From assembly GCA_037349315.1 (NCBI GenBank), contig JBAIAC010000057.1, forward strand, positions 2,356,001 to 2,420,000: DNA of 64,000 nucleotides, given 5' to 3'. Every line of letters begins with the position of its first letter. The first letter of the stretch is position 1. Of this stretch, positions 1 to 27,500 are shown piece by piece. Below the pieces are notes generated by a model. The model did not search any database. It was given only the letters and a program-made list of their open reading frames with translations, and was not told where the DNA came from. The DNA comes from Chelydra serpentina (taxonomy: Eukaryota > Chordata > Testudines > Chelydridae). The translations under genes and the position numbers were made by a program.

Positions 1-431
1 CTTCTTCCCAGCTCCGAGCACCCGGCCCCCCAGACGGGAGGGGAGGGGCCAGCAAGATGGCTCAGGTGCAGCTCCCCTGACCCTTAGCGCAGCACCAGGG
101 GCTGGACTCGCTCGCTTCACCAGACCCCGCTCCCATGGGCCAAGCCTGGCCCTGGCCCATTATTTCAGGTCCAAACTATCCAGTCGGCGCCAAGGCTGGG
201 GTCCCGCCCCGGTGCTGAGCACATGCCAGCCCCTGCCGGCTCAAGAGCACTGGGTGGAGGGGGGGACATTTCTCCCCAGCACAGGGACTTGCAGGTTCGG
301 GGAGTGGCGCAGAGCGGTTAGAGCCGCTCACCCTCCGGACACAAGGCAATTGCCGCAGAGACGCTGTGAGCAGCAAATGCAGCACAATGAGCGTGCCCAC
401 CCCCAGCGAGGGGCGCTGCCCAGGCACTCAC
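1..431. other. SH3D21-like intron 14 (partial)
   Basis: GC-rich sequence downstream of exon 14. I found no convincing acceptor and continuing exon; the next exon is probably outside the window. The open frames here are compositional. Confidence 0.5.
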
Positions 432-14698
<14,267 letters not shown>

Positions 14699-14702
<4 letters not shown>

Positions 14703-14736
14703 GGTGGTTCCCGCAGCCTCCTGCTAGAGAGCGTGG
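14699..14736 (-). CDS. SH3D21: SH3D21-like exon 1: 5' UTR part and start codon (ATG G)
   Basis: The start codon is at 14700-14702 in a strong Kozak context (CCACCATGG). Only four coding bases precede the donor GTACGT, so codon 2 (Gly) is completed by exon 2. The upstream boundary of this exon, and so the transcription start, is not visible; 14736 is an arbitrary limit. Confidence 0.75.
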
Positions 14737-15450
14737 TGGCAGGCTGCAGCGCGGAGCAGGGAGCAGCGACGCGTGGAGCTGGGTGGGAGGGGAACGCGTC
14801 ATGACAAGCCTGGCGTGGGGGCCGGGCTCTGGAAGGCAAACAGGCGAGGCCGGTTCTGATAAGTGCAGGCGACGGGGCTTTTTACAGCCTGGAGGAGCCG
14901 GGCGCGGTGCCGGAGCTGCAGGAACTGGGAGAAAGGCTGCAGCGCGGCCGGACCGACTCCGCCAGAGCTGCAGGCCAGGCAGCGGGACCGGGGCCTTGCC
15001 CCGCTCACCAGGGTCCCAGCCCAGGCTGCAGCAGGGACCGCGGGAGCCTCCGGTATGCAGCACGGGCTAAGGGGAGGAAGCCCAGACACCGCCGCAAGGA
15101 GAAGGCGAGGGCCAGGGGCTCCCAGCAGGGCCAGGTGTGTGTCGGGGAGGAGGAGCAGCAGGGCTGTCCAGTGTTGCCCTGTGCCTCCCAGGCCTAGACC
15201 CAGAGCAGAGCCACCACGCACCACTGAGCTCAGCCCCAGGTTCGAGGGGAAAGGGACTTGCCCAGGGTGGCCCAGAGCAGGGAACAGAACCCAGGAGCCC
15301 CTGGCTCTAACCTCGCGGCCCCGCCGCCTGCCTGGCGAGACCCCTCCACTGTGCTGGCGGCTGCCCCAGCATCTGCTAGGTGCGAACGGACGCCCCAGCA
15401 GGGCATGACGGGCTGCAGGCCAGAGCAGCCTCTGGGCCAGCGTTAGAGCA
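14703..15450 (-). promoter_or_regulatory. Probable SH3D21-like promoter and 5' UTR region
   Basis: CpG-containing, GC-rich sequence directly upstream of the start codon, densest at about 14740-15010. There is no clear TATA box in a useful position. A CRE-like TGACGCG occurs near 14800 on the minus strand. The assignment rests on position and composition only. Confidence 0.35.
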
Positions 15451-16825
15451 GCCGACGGGGCTGGGAGGAGCCTGTTAGATCTGGCTACGGCAGACGGGCA
15501 CTGTGTGGGGATCCCAGCATGCTGTGCTCCAGGCAGGCAGCCGCCCGCTGAGTCAGGGCGCGGCTTTCTGCTCGGTGCGGGTTAACAGCACCCAGCACCG
15601 GCCACCTGAGCCATGGTGGGCTGCCCCCCAGGGCGGTTAGAGAGGGCAGCCACGGCGACCGGCTCTGGAGCATAGTCCTGAGCCCCTTCTTGCTTCTCCC
15701 CCGGGGGTCCAGCCATGGCGCGGTGCCTAAAGGGGAGCTCGTGTGTCAGCCTGGCCCTGTAATTCCCCCAGTGGCAGTGTCCCCGAGGGGCCAGACCCAT
15801 CAGACAGCACGTGAGGGAGCCAGGGAAGGGCGGAGATGCGCTGACAGGGCAGGATTTACAGGCGCTGTCTTGGGAACAACTCGAGGACGTCAGGGGACAC
15901 CACTCGCTGTCACCATGCCTGCGTGCTAGCCTTCGCTGTGCCCCCTTCCCAAGCTGGGCTGGGGCAGGGACCCCTGCTGAACCCCTGTGCCCCGGGAGCT
16001 CACTCGGGTTAGTCCCGAGGCTGCTGTCAGTTCAATCCAATACCTAGGGACTACAGGAGCACGCTGCACCCGTGTCTTGGCCCAGGGAGGGAACCGCCCG
16101 CCCCGCCGGACGGGTTGGCCGTGCACTGGTGGAAGGCGCTCAGCGTGCTGTAAGAACCGCTCCATCTGCAGGGCTGGGCTCAGCTGCCTGACAGGGTTAG
16201 CAGGAGTGTGACCTCAGCTAAGGTGAGACCATTTCAGGCCAGGCACCTGCAGCCTCATGGAGCCGGGCTGGGGTTTGTTCCCGAGCACCCAAGACTGAGA
16301 GCTGCTCCCCTCCTTCCCCCACCCACAATTGGCTGAGTCCCGCCAAGAGCCCAGACGGGATCGATACTGCTTAAAAGATGGCTGAGTTGCCTACTGCGGG
16401 GGTCCCTGACGGAGGCCACTGGCGAGAGCTACCAGGGATGTCTGCTTTGCTCCTCCATCTGCAGCCCGAGACCTCCCGTTTCCTGTCCCTCTGCCATCTC
16501 CATTGGAACCGGAGTCCGGGGGGAGATGAGACAGACCGTGAACACCCCACTTGCCTCTAGCTCTCTGCTGCCCTTTTAGGCACCAGAAGAAGTGCCCAGA
16601 TCTTCAGACGAGCCCAGCCCCTTGGGTGCGGAGCCCTTGGATTCTGTCCCTCGAGGGGGCACGTGGCCGACAGTCACAGAGCACCGAGCTGGGACTTTGG
16701 GATGTGTAGCCCTTGGCTCTGCTCTGTGGTTTAGTCTGAAAAGCCCCTGGGAGGCATCAGCCCCCTCACAATCCCAGAGTGCTGGGACCAAGCCGAGCAC
16801 ACTCACACATCATGTTACCTCTGAG

Positions 16826-17008
16826 TAGGGTGACCAGTTTAAAGGACCCCAAAATCGGGACACATGGGGGAAGCAAAAAACAAACAAACCCGGAGTTCTC
16901 CAAGCAAAAAGAAAAAAAAAGAAGCCCCGATATCGGCACAAATGGGCATGGAACAAAGGACAAAAAATCGGGACAGTCCCGATTTTATTGGGACATCTGG
17001 TCACCCCA
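16826..17008 (+). mobile_element. hAT-type MITE (TAGGGTGACCAG termini)
   Basis: The ends TAGGGTGACCAG and CTGGTCACCCCA are inverted repeats. They are flanked by CCTCTGAG and CCTGTGAG (7 of 8 matching), as for hAT target duplications. The interior holds repeated CGGGACA-type motifs. Same family as the copy at 57619. Confidence 0.82.
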
Positions 17009-18029
17009 CCTGTGAGCCACATTGTTCTCAGGGTTATGTACGTTGATTCATTTATTTTTGTCGGTTTGTTTTTTAAAGAAACTTTAATGATATGAGCCCC
17101 TCCCCCCATTGCATTTATTTCCCCACAGCATGGTCCCTCGAGTCTGGGGTGGGTATAACTGGAGAGGGTGGAGCAGGAAGCACCCGTCCATCAGCACAGG
17201 AGACATTTGCTTTGGACAGGAGCAGTGGAGCAAACAACAAAGGCTGGAAGGAATACAGGAAAATAAATAGCACCTGATGACATACATCCCTGGGTTGATT
17301 AAACCTCAGTCTGGCAAAGGGACAAGGAACGGGAGAGCCCCTTCGCCACCATCTCTGCGCCCTGCCTAACACCTGCATGACCTACGGGATAAGTGGCAGA
17401 GGAGGGATTGAAACTACAGAGCTTGTACCTTCACACGGCTCTTCAGCAACACTGGATTGCTCGGGTTGGGCCCTCTCCCCCGCTGGCTGCATACACAGGG
17501 GTAAGTAATCTAGGTTTGTGCAGTCATGGTCCCTATGCGCCTCTCCAGAGCTTAGGCCACTGGCCGGTCCTAACAGCGGAACTGTCCTAATGTGAATCCC
17601 CGTCATCTGTCAGAGGCACATCGGGAAGCAACACTGCAGGCAAGAGCAGGGATAGTCCAGTATTACCGAAGAGTAATTAGCCTCTGGCCCTAGTGCTCCC
17701 TCAATGGGCTAGGAGCAGAAAACCAGAGCAGTTCATTGCGGTTCTCCCTCGGAGCGGCTATCACTACTGACATGCTGGAATCTACCTGGCACAGAGCAGC
17801 TGTGAAAGGAGTGTGCACAGTGCGTATTGATTGATTGCAGGGTGAGGTCACACCAGGAGTGGCAGCGACTGACTTCAAGTGTGACAGAAGATCCAGGACG
17901 CAGTTTCACGTGGCCATTCCCCATTTACAATTGCATTTGGAGAGCGGTCAGTTAACCATTTTTCTGATTCAATTTTTCCCAGCTGATTTGGCTCAATTGT
18001 TTTCAGCTTTGTGAAATTGGCCCTTTAAA

Positions 18030-18032
<3 letters not shown>

Positions 18033-18062
<30 letters not shown>
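18033..18062 (+). repeat. (GT)n microsatellite
   Basis: About 15 uninterrupted GT units. Confidence 0.95.
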
Positions 18063-18064
<2 letters not shown>

Positions 18065-18114
18065 TGTTCTGTTTGCACAGAAAGGTAATTAGATCGTTGT
18101 ACATTAGGTTTCTG

Positions 18115-18195
18115 GCACCTTCCTCTGAAGCAGCCGGTAGGTACTGGCCCGCCGCAGTAAGAGCACACTGGGCCAATAGTTGATCTGGGATGAAA
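18115..18195 (+). repeat. Possible CR1/L3-type 3' end fragment
   Basis: ACCTTCCTCTGAAGCAGC followed by ACTGGGCCAATAGTTGATCTG resembles a dispersed reptile LINE tail that I recall. A shorter piece starting ACACCTTCCTCTGAATCAGC occurs near 29863. Confidence 0.35.
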
Positions 18196-19282
18196 ATTGA
18201 TACCTTACTGTGTAGGTGTTACAATGCCCAGGTTCTGCGAGGTGACCGGTTTCAGATCTGGGTTTTGTGAACACGTTTAAAAGCTTTTTACATAACTGGA
18301 CCCCAGAGTTCTGGGGGTAACCACATTTTCATGTTTAAATATGCAACTTTTGGAGAGTTAGTTCTAAGTTAACCACGAGTGCTGCTGTCGAGCATACCTA
18401 TCACCACACCCCTCTGGCTCAAGCACCAAGGGGTTAAATTAGTGATATCAGTGAGAATATTTCAACTTTGACCCCAGTGAAATGGAATTACCAATTCATT
18501 CTCTGCCAGTTTACGGAGCTATAAATTTGCACTGTTCGTTTTATTGATGGTAAACTGGATTGGTGACTGTGGGGGCCAATTATAGCTTCAGACTGGAGGA
18601 AGCTATTTTTGGAGCACGCTGGTGGGTGGTTTCTCCTCCACGTCCCCCAGTCATAAGTCTCTCTCACCAGACAGTATCACAATACTCCAAGTACCTTTTA
18701 AAGTGAGGGAGCTTTTTACTACTCCTAGCAAGTCAAAGAGAAAAGCTGTGCAGCCGGAAAAGGAAGCCTTTGGACTTCAGCCTCCAACTCTAATAACCTC
18801 ATCTCTCCAATAAAACCCAGGAGACAAGAACTGGACTGGCGAGATGCTGCTGCAGACGCTAAAAAGATAGGGCAGATAGAAACTAGCTGACGATGGGTGC
18901 AGTAGATACTCCCTCTGGGTGCATACACGGATATTCTAACATCATTGCTCTGAGTTTAAGTGTTACAGTAGAGCTGCCCTCCCCAGTGCCATGTGATCCA
19001 GAAGGGGCAAGAACCATATTTCAAGGAAAAGCAGGGTCCGTTCTGTGAATGCGGGTCACTACAACAGTACCTGCCAGTGCAGTTCCCACCCTAAAGCAAG
19101 AACAACCTCCCTCAGTTCTTGAGAATTTCATTTGCTTAAGAAACAAAGTCTTTGCGAGAGAGGGGCTTGCTTTGTGCAAAAGTCAGCAGCGTCCTGGCTA
19201 AGACTGTGCAGTGAACAATTCCCCAGGGGAAATCCATAATCATTTAGGCAGAGGCATGTTTTAACTGATCGCCATTTAGGAA

Positions 19283-19415
19283 AAGTATCAGAGGGGTAGC
19301 CGTGTTAGTCTGGATCTGCAGAAGCGACAAAGGGTCCTGTGGCACCTTATAGACTAACAGAGGTATTGAAGCATAAGCTTTCGTGGGTAAATACCCACTT
19401 CTTCGGATGCAAGCA
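19283..19415 (-). mobile_element. Dispersed reptile repeat with hammerhead-like core
   Basis: The stretch containing GGTAGCCGTGTTAGTCTG, TGGCACCTTATAGACTAACAG and AAGCTTTCGTGGG is a short interspersed repeat I recognise from reptile genomes. On the minus strand 19371-19406 contains CCGAAGA, a 6-bp stem GTGGGT/ACCCAC with loop ATTT, then GAAA and the mini-hairpin GCTTATGC. This order matches a hammerhead ribozyme with a short stem III, as described for Penelope-like retroelements. The family is not certain. Confidence 0.6.
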
Positions 19416-19994
19416 GTGGAAAAGTGTAGCACTCAAGGTACAAATAACCACTTGGTGCCCGATTATCTAATCTATGGGATAAATAATCCCTTACTAGATG
19501 TGCTAGCATAGTACTGCGCCAAAGTAACATCTGAAATAATATAGGCAACAGCGAGTGCATGGAGAAGGCTTCTTGTATTCCTCAGAGCAGGTCTCTTGTT
19601 TCTACACTATAGAATGAAATAATGAACGCTGTCAATTTTCTTGTTTCTCTCGAAGTACAGCCCTCCACACCTAGCTAACCCTGTGCCGTTCTGTACTTTA
19701 ATTAAACCTGGAGTTAAGTGCAGTCAGTGCCAACAGTTGAACAATGGAGACAACCACAAATGCATCAGTTCAGAATTCCCTCCCCCCTTTGTGTCACTGT
19801 GGTTGATTTCAGTTTGTCTCTTCCAGATCAGTCAGCAGTTTTTAAAGCCTCCATTTCCAACAGCAGCATCAATTGCTCTTCAAGTCTACCCTGTTGCTGG
19901 ACACAGCATTTACTACTTTTGGCTTCCCCTCTCCACTTGGAAGGCAAAGGTCTGGTGCAAGGGGAGGACCCGTACTCAGCATGAGAAACAAACT

Positions 19995-21315
19995 GGAGTT
20001 ACACCTACGGCTTATTTTATTGTATTTTTATTTGCATGAGGAGTTGAAACAAACTTTAGGGGTTTACTAAACAGGAACTGTTCAAGTCAAACAAACTATA
20101 GTTAGCAGGTGATTGGGGGAGGCACAGCAATCCTGGGGAAGGCAGAGATGGAGGGGGGAAGAGGCTGACGTCTTTTTACAACATGTGCACACACTATACC
20201 TGTGCGTGAATATGCCTCTCCTCCCTACAGGCTCACCAACCACTGGGCTATTTGCTAAACCTCTTCAGAACATTGTAAATGTAAAGCTGAAGGTAAATGA
20301 AACCACAACTTTCCTTAGCCAGCACAGGAGGAATTTGCTTTTTTGTTTTAGAAAAAGATTAATAAAAATATTGAAAAAATTCTTCTCCTTTTATATATTT
20401 TAACCTAGTAGAATTCAGAAGTTTCTTAGAAAACTATGTTACCCTGGAAAGAACATTCAAGTTCACAACCAGCTGCAAAGAGGATACACACAATGCCTAC
20501 AAGCAGCTTGGGATTCCAGCACACAAGAACCAGGTCTAGCGGCATACACACTAAAATGGGTGAAGAGCAGGGTGCATTTTTGCCATGCTAACTTTAACTT
20601 TCAGCATAAAAGAAAAAAATACGGTGGTTTTAAAAAGGCTCTAAACTCAACTGATACATACAAAAATTAGTTTTTAAAAATAATCATAGCAGTTTGGTCC
20701 CAACTCCAAGTTAACATTTAGATGTTTATTCACGTGCTTCATTGTTTTCTTATAAGAACCAAAAATAGTTTCCAAAATTAGCCATCTTTAATTGGTGTTA
20801 CTACATACGCAAAGGCCTAAAATAAGTAGAATATGAATTTAAAAAACAAAATACACAAGAGGGGAGAAAAATAAGCAGGTGAGTTAATCCCCACCTTTAT
20901 CATCTCAAATTATAAGAGAAACAAAAAATTTCAAGATACTGGGTTAAGCTGGGCACAAACTGAAATCCACACCGTCTTCAAAGACTGTTGCCAAAAAAAA
21001 TCTGACCATCTAATAAGGTCACAAACAAGAGACAAAATTTAGGATCACACTTGATATTGGACCTTATTCAGTCCAGCAGGTAAAGTCTTTGGGAAGAAAG
21101 ATATACTCCAAGAGTGGATCCAAATGTAAGTGATCAGTCCCAGTCCACATGTAAGGACGCTGAATTTAAAAATGCAGTTAACTTAAGATAATTTCAAAGC
21201 TCCTTGGCAGAGCTCTGTTCAGCACTTCAGCATTACCCTGGCAGAGACCCCAACACTGCCTTCCCGGATCCTCTTCCTACTTGCCAGGGTGCTCAGGGAC
21301 ATACAGACTCCCTGG
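19995..21315 (-). other. THRAP3: THRAP3 3' UTR
   Basis: About 1.3 kb of AT-rich sequence between the stop codon and tandem AATAAA signals. The length is close to what I expect for mammalian THRAP3, but the true 3' end needs transcript data. Confidence 0.6.
20016..20032 (-). terminator. Tandem polyadenylation signals for THRAP3
   Basis: Two minus-strand AATAAA hexamers lie at 20016-20021 and 20027-20032. An earlier candidate is at 20725-20730, which would give a 3' UTR of about 600 nt. Confidence 0.55.
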
Positions 21316-21537
21316 CTAGTCGGCAGCTGACTGTAGGTTGTCCTTTTCCTCTCGATTCTCCGCTCCACTTTCATCATCCTCGATTTCTCCCTCTTCTCCA
21401 CTAAATTTGTCGTGGGCCCACTTGGGGCTAGTGCTCGACTTTCTGAACATGAAACGACCTCTCCCTCGGGGAAAGGCACCCCGGCCTCGGCCTCTGTTCA
21501 CCCACTTCTCACCACCTTCACCCTCCCGGTCATCGTG
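21316..21537 (-). CDS. THRAP3: THRAP3 last coding exon and stop
   Basis: This exon encodes [53 protein letters not shown] and ends NLQSAAD with a stop at 21316-21318. Acceptor TCCTGTGCAG. Confidence 0.97.
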   Translation of the reverse strand, partial: HDDREGEGGEKWVNRGRGRGAFPRGRGRFMFRKSSTSPKWAHDKFSGEEGEIEDDESGAENREEKDNLQSAAD

Positions 21538-24500
21538 CTGCACAGGAAAGAAATCAGCCAGGTCAGACGACACTCACAAATCACTTTCCTCAATAAAAAC
21601 GTAAATTGGCACAGTCTCATCCCCTAAACTAGCCCCGATTTAAACTGTGCAATACTGCAGCACAAATCAGATCCCCTTATTGTTTAGGCAATGTGTGTCA
21701 AATCGGATGACTAGTGAATTCAATACATAAAAGGAGTACAAGTACACGTTTGTGTTTGAGAGTAGCAGCCCACTGGTTGAGGCTCACTAAGCATGCTTTA
21801 CTTTCCCCCGTTTTTGTGCATGTGTGTTTTTCTTTTTCGGGCACAAAGCTTTTAGCAGTTTTCAGGACCAGGAAGGACACTGGTGGCACCAACACACTTC
21901 AGACTCAATGGGCCTACAGCTGATTCCGTGCTTACAGCTAGGAAGTTATTTTATGGGGGATTTTCCATGCAGTTATGTTCGTCCCACCTAACTAACTCTT
22001 CTGAACAGCTTTGCACCCATTTTCAGATGCTCTTTCGACCATGTATGTTATGTTTACAACACATTTTTAAAAACTTTTGGGATCATTTTGCATAAGAGAA
22101 AGATGCTATTGGGACAGCTAATTTTGATTAGGTTTATGGACTGGTTACATGACCCAGAATATTGTATCTAGGAGAGTGAAGTAGAGACCAACACAATATA
22201 TAATAAAGATTATGTCTTCAACAGCAATCAGAAGAGAGGGCAGAAGAAGGGACAGCAAGAGTGATTTAGGGATAAGCCACATATGACCTTTATAATAACT
22301 CTTAAGAAAGATCAGAGGGATCTCAAATATCCAACAAAAGGGGTGGGGATGGGGGTGGAGGGTTGGTGAAAATAAGCCATTTAAAGCTGACACTAACTCA
22401 AAAGTGAAGCCCTGGGAGAAATTCAGGCAGGATTTTGCCAGACTAGCAAATGGAAAATGAAAGAATACTACAGCCAGCAATAAAAGTGAATCACATTAGC
22501 CAATCCCAGAAGAAGCAGGGCACCGTAGAGAGCTGTGAGATGCATTTTCCATACTGCCCGTGGAGGACATGTTCTTTTACTGGGCCTTCCAGATTTTGGT
22601 TAGTGGCAAACAGTTCTACAACCGTCAGAGCCGACTGCTCCCTAGATGTGAGTAAAGATTTCTAGAGGCCTCTTGTGGGGGCAGTGATTTGAGAACCCCA
22701 GAACTGGTATTTTAGATGGTTTGATGGTTTCTGGTTCTCTCTCCCCTGAAGACTACACATAACCTGTAAGAGCAGACAGAATGCCCAGCAAGGCATGTTC
22801 ATACATATCCTGGTTCTTCAGAAACATACCAGATAATACTTTTTGCTCTTGGGTGTGTACTCTGGGTCCCACTCCTCATCCCTGTTTCGCTTCTGAAAGT
22901 CATTGCTACTGCTGCTGTTGTTGTTGTTATTGTTTCCCGAAAAGGTGCCTCTGCTCCATCCTCTCCCTCTTGCTCTGAACTGGAGTAGCAGCAAACAGAA
23001 GAGGAAAAGAAGAGGGGGTAGAGAGAAAAGTGCTTAGAGAAATGGCATTAGGTCTTTTCTTTCACATAGCTCTAACTGTTCCTAAGAATACCTTTAGCCT
23101 AGCCACAAGACTGTCAAACACCTATACTCTCATTACCTATTCATATTTTTGACCTTATCTGATCATATAGCTACCCCTGGAAGTACACAGCTATCTGTTT
23201 ATATGCACGTGAAGGGAATGCAAGGGAAGGCATTTCACGCATACAACGTGCAAACATAGCAGGGCAATTTAATTAAAACACGAGCTATTTCTAAAGGAAC
23301 CAGTGCAATTGCAGCCAGAAGAATCATTAAAATGGCTTCATCATAAGTTCTCTGACACAAGCTCGTCTTTACTCCTGTCAGTGCTGCTGAGCAAATACTG
23401 ACACACTAGAGCCTACTGGATTGGATACAGTCTCAGACATCAGCAGCAAGACTGCCAATTTCAATCTCCAGAATTTATGCTGGGCTGGTGATTGGGAGCC
23501 ACCACAGAGTGCAGAATCACAACCAGACCACTGTACTTCCAACCTTTAAGATCACATTTTACCTGGTAAAAGCAGCGATTTGCACAAAGTCTTACGCAAA
23601 GGTTTTTTGCTGTTTTTTTTTAGGGGGTAACTTACGAAGGTCCCTCTAGCTCGTCCTCTCTCATTTGGGCCAGCAAACTCTTTAGTCCCAAGCCGGGATT
23701 TGTCAAAGCCTGTGGTACTCTCCTCCCTCTCCTCGCTCTCCTCTGGGTAGTCCTCCCCTTTGTACGAACGAGATGACTGTGAAGATGAAGAAGTGGACCT
23801 GGATCGCTCACGCACTCTCCTGTGTTTCCTGTACCAGGGATTGAGAGGGAGACAGGGGAGAGAAAATCACTAGTGTGGTCACTAACTTGGTACTGTCCTG
23901 TCTCTGCTGTGAAGTCACGCTATCACTCCTCTGCCCTCCCATATGATGTCCGTGCACAGCCAAAGTCGCAGTTAGTTAAACACCTCAGAATCAGCTACAG
24001 TGTGCAGCTCTGAGAGGTCACAGGACAGCTCCTTTCCCAGGATACATTCTTAAAACCGTACACAAATTGTAAGGAGGCATCGGACACTTTTCAGCTTACA
24101 TTATTTGTAATAAGGTAGCAAACTGAAGCCCAACTGAGAACAGAGCCCCATTGTGCTAAACTCTGTACAAGCACAGACAGTACCTGCCCTAGAGCTTACA
24201 GACTAAACAGAGGAGACAGAAGAAGAGAGGAGATGGGAAGTGACTTCCTTAAGGTCACACAGCAGGTCAGTAACAGAGCTGGGAACAGGACAACCCAGGT
24301 CTTCTGACCCCCAGAGTCCAGGGCCCTTTCCACCAGGCTGTGCTCTCTGATCACAGAGGTCTTTAAACTATTGTACAGCTATGCAGCCAGGGCTAATTTA
24401 TTCCTCCTACTGGCCTCCTTTCTCCAGTAGGTACCTCAACCTGCATCATTACGGGAGAAAAAAATCCACTCAGTTGAAGAGGCACTTTTTGGTAAGAGTT

Positions 24501-27500
24501 TCCAGTTATGACACACATTTGTAAAAGAAATCCAGCTGCATTCTGTTATACGAGAAACTTCAATTTAAGGTAACATCACTCCATGACATGACCAGATTTG
24601 CAAACTGTACCTTTACGAGAGGAAATAAAATTGTCAGCAATTGCATGGCTAGAACATCGCAGAACGATTCCACGAGGCTGAGCTGTTGCTCTGGGGCCCC
24701 AATCCAGCAAAGCACTTAAGCGTGTGTTTAGCTTGAAGCACATGAATAGTTACATCAACTTTAATGGGAAAACTCACAATTCATGGTGAACACAAGTTTT
24801 GATGGATCAGGGCCCAGCCTGCCAGTTCTGTCTGAATGTATGAATATGCCCTAAAAGGTTATTTCTTTGCCAATTTTGAGAGACGTGGTGTCATTCAAAA
24901 GCCAGCAGCTTATAGATGGGCAGTAAAGGTATTTTATTTAAAAATTAAGTGACCTATTGGTCCAGTGAACGCAAAAACACATCACAAGGTTTCTCCTGGG
25001 TTACAAACAAGTCACAGTGCCAAAATAACCACTGTGCATTAGTTAAAAGGAAAATGGAACCAATGGGAAAGTATTAAAATGAACCTAAGAGCAAATCATT
25101 GGAGTCACTGACAGCATTTCTCCATTCTATGTGAAGTGAAGGCAGTAACAAAACAAAAAGGTAATTTGCTCATTCTGGCACAAGCAGCTACTTAGTGTGT
25201 TTCCCCTAATTATTCAACATGTACGATAGCTGCACTTCCCCTTTGTAGTTCTGCATCTAATCACAGAAGGCAAGCACAGCTCAGCTCTATTAGTTACAGC
25301 TGCAGGCATACTACTAGGGCTGTCAAGCAATTAATTGCGCAATTAAAAAAAATTGCGATTAATCATGCTGTTAAACAATAGAATACCATTTATTTTAAAT
25401 ATTTTTGGATGTTTACTACATTTTAAAATATACTGATTTCAAGTACAACACAGAATACGAAGTGTACAGTGCTCACTAATTTATTTGATTTAAAATATTT
25501 GCACTGTAAAAAAAGATAGTATTTTTCAATTCACCTAATACAAGTACTGTAGTGCAATTTCTTTATCATGAAAGTTGAATTTACAAATGTAGAATTATGT
25601 ACCAAAAAACCCGCATTCAAAAATAAAACAATGTAAAAAACTTTAGAGCCTACAAGTCCAATCAGTTCTACTTCTTGTTCAGCCAATCACTAAGACAAAC
25701 AAGTTTGTTGATATTTGCAGGAGATAATGCTGCCTGCTTCTTGTTTACAATGTCACCTGAAAGTGAGAACAGGCATTCATGTGTCACTGTTGCAACTGGC
25801 ATCACAAGATATTTACATGCCAGATGTTTTTAAGTGCAGTAATGTAACAAAAAACCTACATTTGTAAGTTGCACTTTCATGATAGAGAGATTGCACTACA
25901 GTACTTGTATGAGGTGAATTGAAAAATACTATTTATTTCATTTATCATTTTTACAATGCAAATATTTTGTAATCAAAAATAATATAAAGTGAGCACTGTA
26001 CACTTTGTATTCTGTGTCGTAATTGAAATTGATATATTTGAAAATGAAGAAAACATCCACAAATATTTAATAAATTTCAATTGGCATTCTATTGTTTAAC
26101 AGTACGATTAATCGAGATTTTAAAATCGCGATTAACCTTTTTGAGTTAATCGCAAGCTAACTGTGATTACTCGACAGCCCTACATACTACTAATTCCATA
26201 ATGCAAGGTCTTGTTTCCAATCACAATAAATAGTGGCACGGATCATGCAATAAGGAAGTGAAGATTAGCCTTCTACATACTTCTTTTTTGACCCTTTGTG
26301 ACTTCTCTCTGGTTTCTCAGTTGATCTTTCCCTTGAATGGCTTGAATCTCTTGAGTCCACGGATTCTCTCGACTTCTCTCGTTTAAGATCTCTTTCCTTA
26401 TGTTTTTTACGACGTTCGATATCTAGGCGCAGGTCAACTGGGTCGTCTTTATATTTCCCTTCAGTCTGCAAAAGCAGGGAATGGAAGAGAGTTTAACAAA
26501 AAGGTTTAGCAGCTTATAAAAGTTTTCAGCACCATTACTTTGCTACTGTCTGCAGACACTTCTGGAGGGCATGAGTTTATAAACCAACCAACCATTCAAA
26601 AATGCAGAATGATTCACTACAAGAACATCTTCATTTGAAGTCTTCAGTTTTCCTACATATTGTATTAGATATACACTTTTCCCCTAAAATATTATAAACA
26701 TAGCTTGATAGTACAAGGGGGCGGGCGGGGGACCATATCAGGAGACCAAAGACTAACTTGGGTTATGTATCACAGCCAGTGAAAATTGAGAACGTTAGTA
26801 GCTAACAGTCCTCTAATGGGAAAACAAGTCCAACTGATTTTGTATCACAACTGGGGCACATATGAAGCCCTAGCTCTTTACTTTTCTTGTGTCCCCCAGG
26901 GGATTGCCACTGAATAACAGAATTCCTCCCCTTCCTCTCACTCCTCAGACAGACCAGACCCATCTCCCTGAATGACAGAAGAAATTTTAAAGTGCTAGAC
27001 CTGAAGGCAGCACTGAAGGAGAGAGGGGCAATAGCTGTTTGCCACTTGGAAGATGTGATGCTAACATCACGGTTACTGATTCAAGTGGTGGAGTTACACA
27101 GAGGCCAGAGAAAAGCAGCTGTTGAATTTATTCTGGGAAATATGAACATTCTCGGAATCTTGTTTTAATCGCTGTCAATCGAAACCAAACATCCTTACTA
27201 GTAGTGATCTTCTCTATGAATGACACACAAGTTGCACTTTATTTCACAGAACCAGGGGACATTCTACGCAAGATTTTCCCCTCCATGTGTCTGTCTAGCA
27301 GGTCTATTAACGTAAGTTACATTACGAAGAGAGAGAAAATAACCAATAACCAGAAAAGGTATAGTCTAGAATAGTATAGTCAATTGTACACAGAAAAATC
27401 TTCAACACTAGGTACAATCTTTTAAATTTAGTTAACCAAAGGAAATTTTCTGGGTGTGTAACACTTATCTTAATATTTTCCAATTAAGAAATTCTCCTTT

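Larger units (their letters stand above)
15451..19995. other. Intergenic region between THRAP3 and the SH3D21-like gene
   Basis: About 4.5 kb without a credible exon. Composition shifts from GC-rich to AT-rich at about 16.8-17.3 kb. Repeats inside are listed separately. The remainder is unrecognised. Confidence 0.6.
23829..26280. other. THRAP3 intron between coding exons 7 and 8
   Basis: A 2.45-kb intron, largely repeat-derived: a MIR-like fragment, a small MITE and the 868-bp hAT foldback element, listed separately. Confidence 0.7.
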
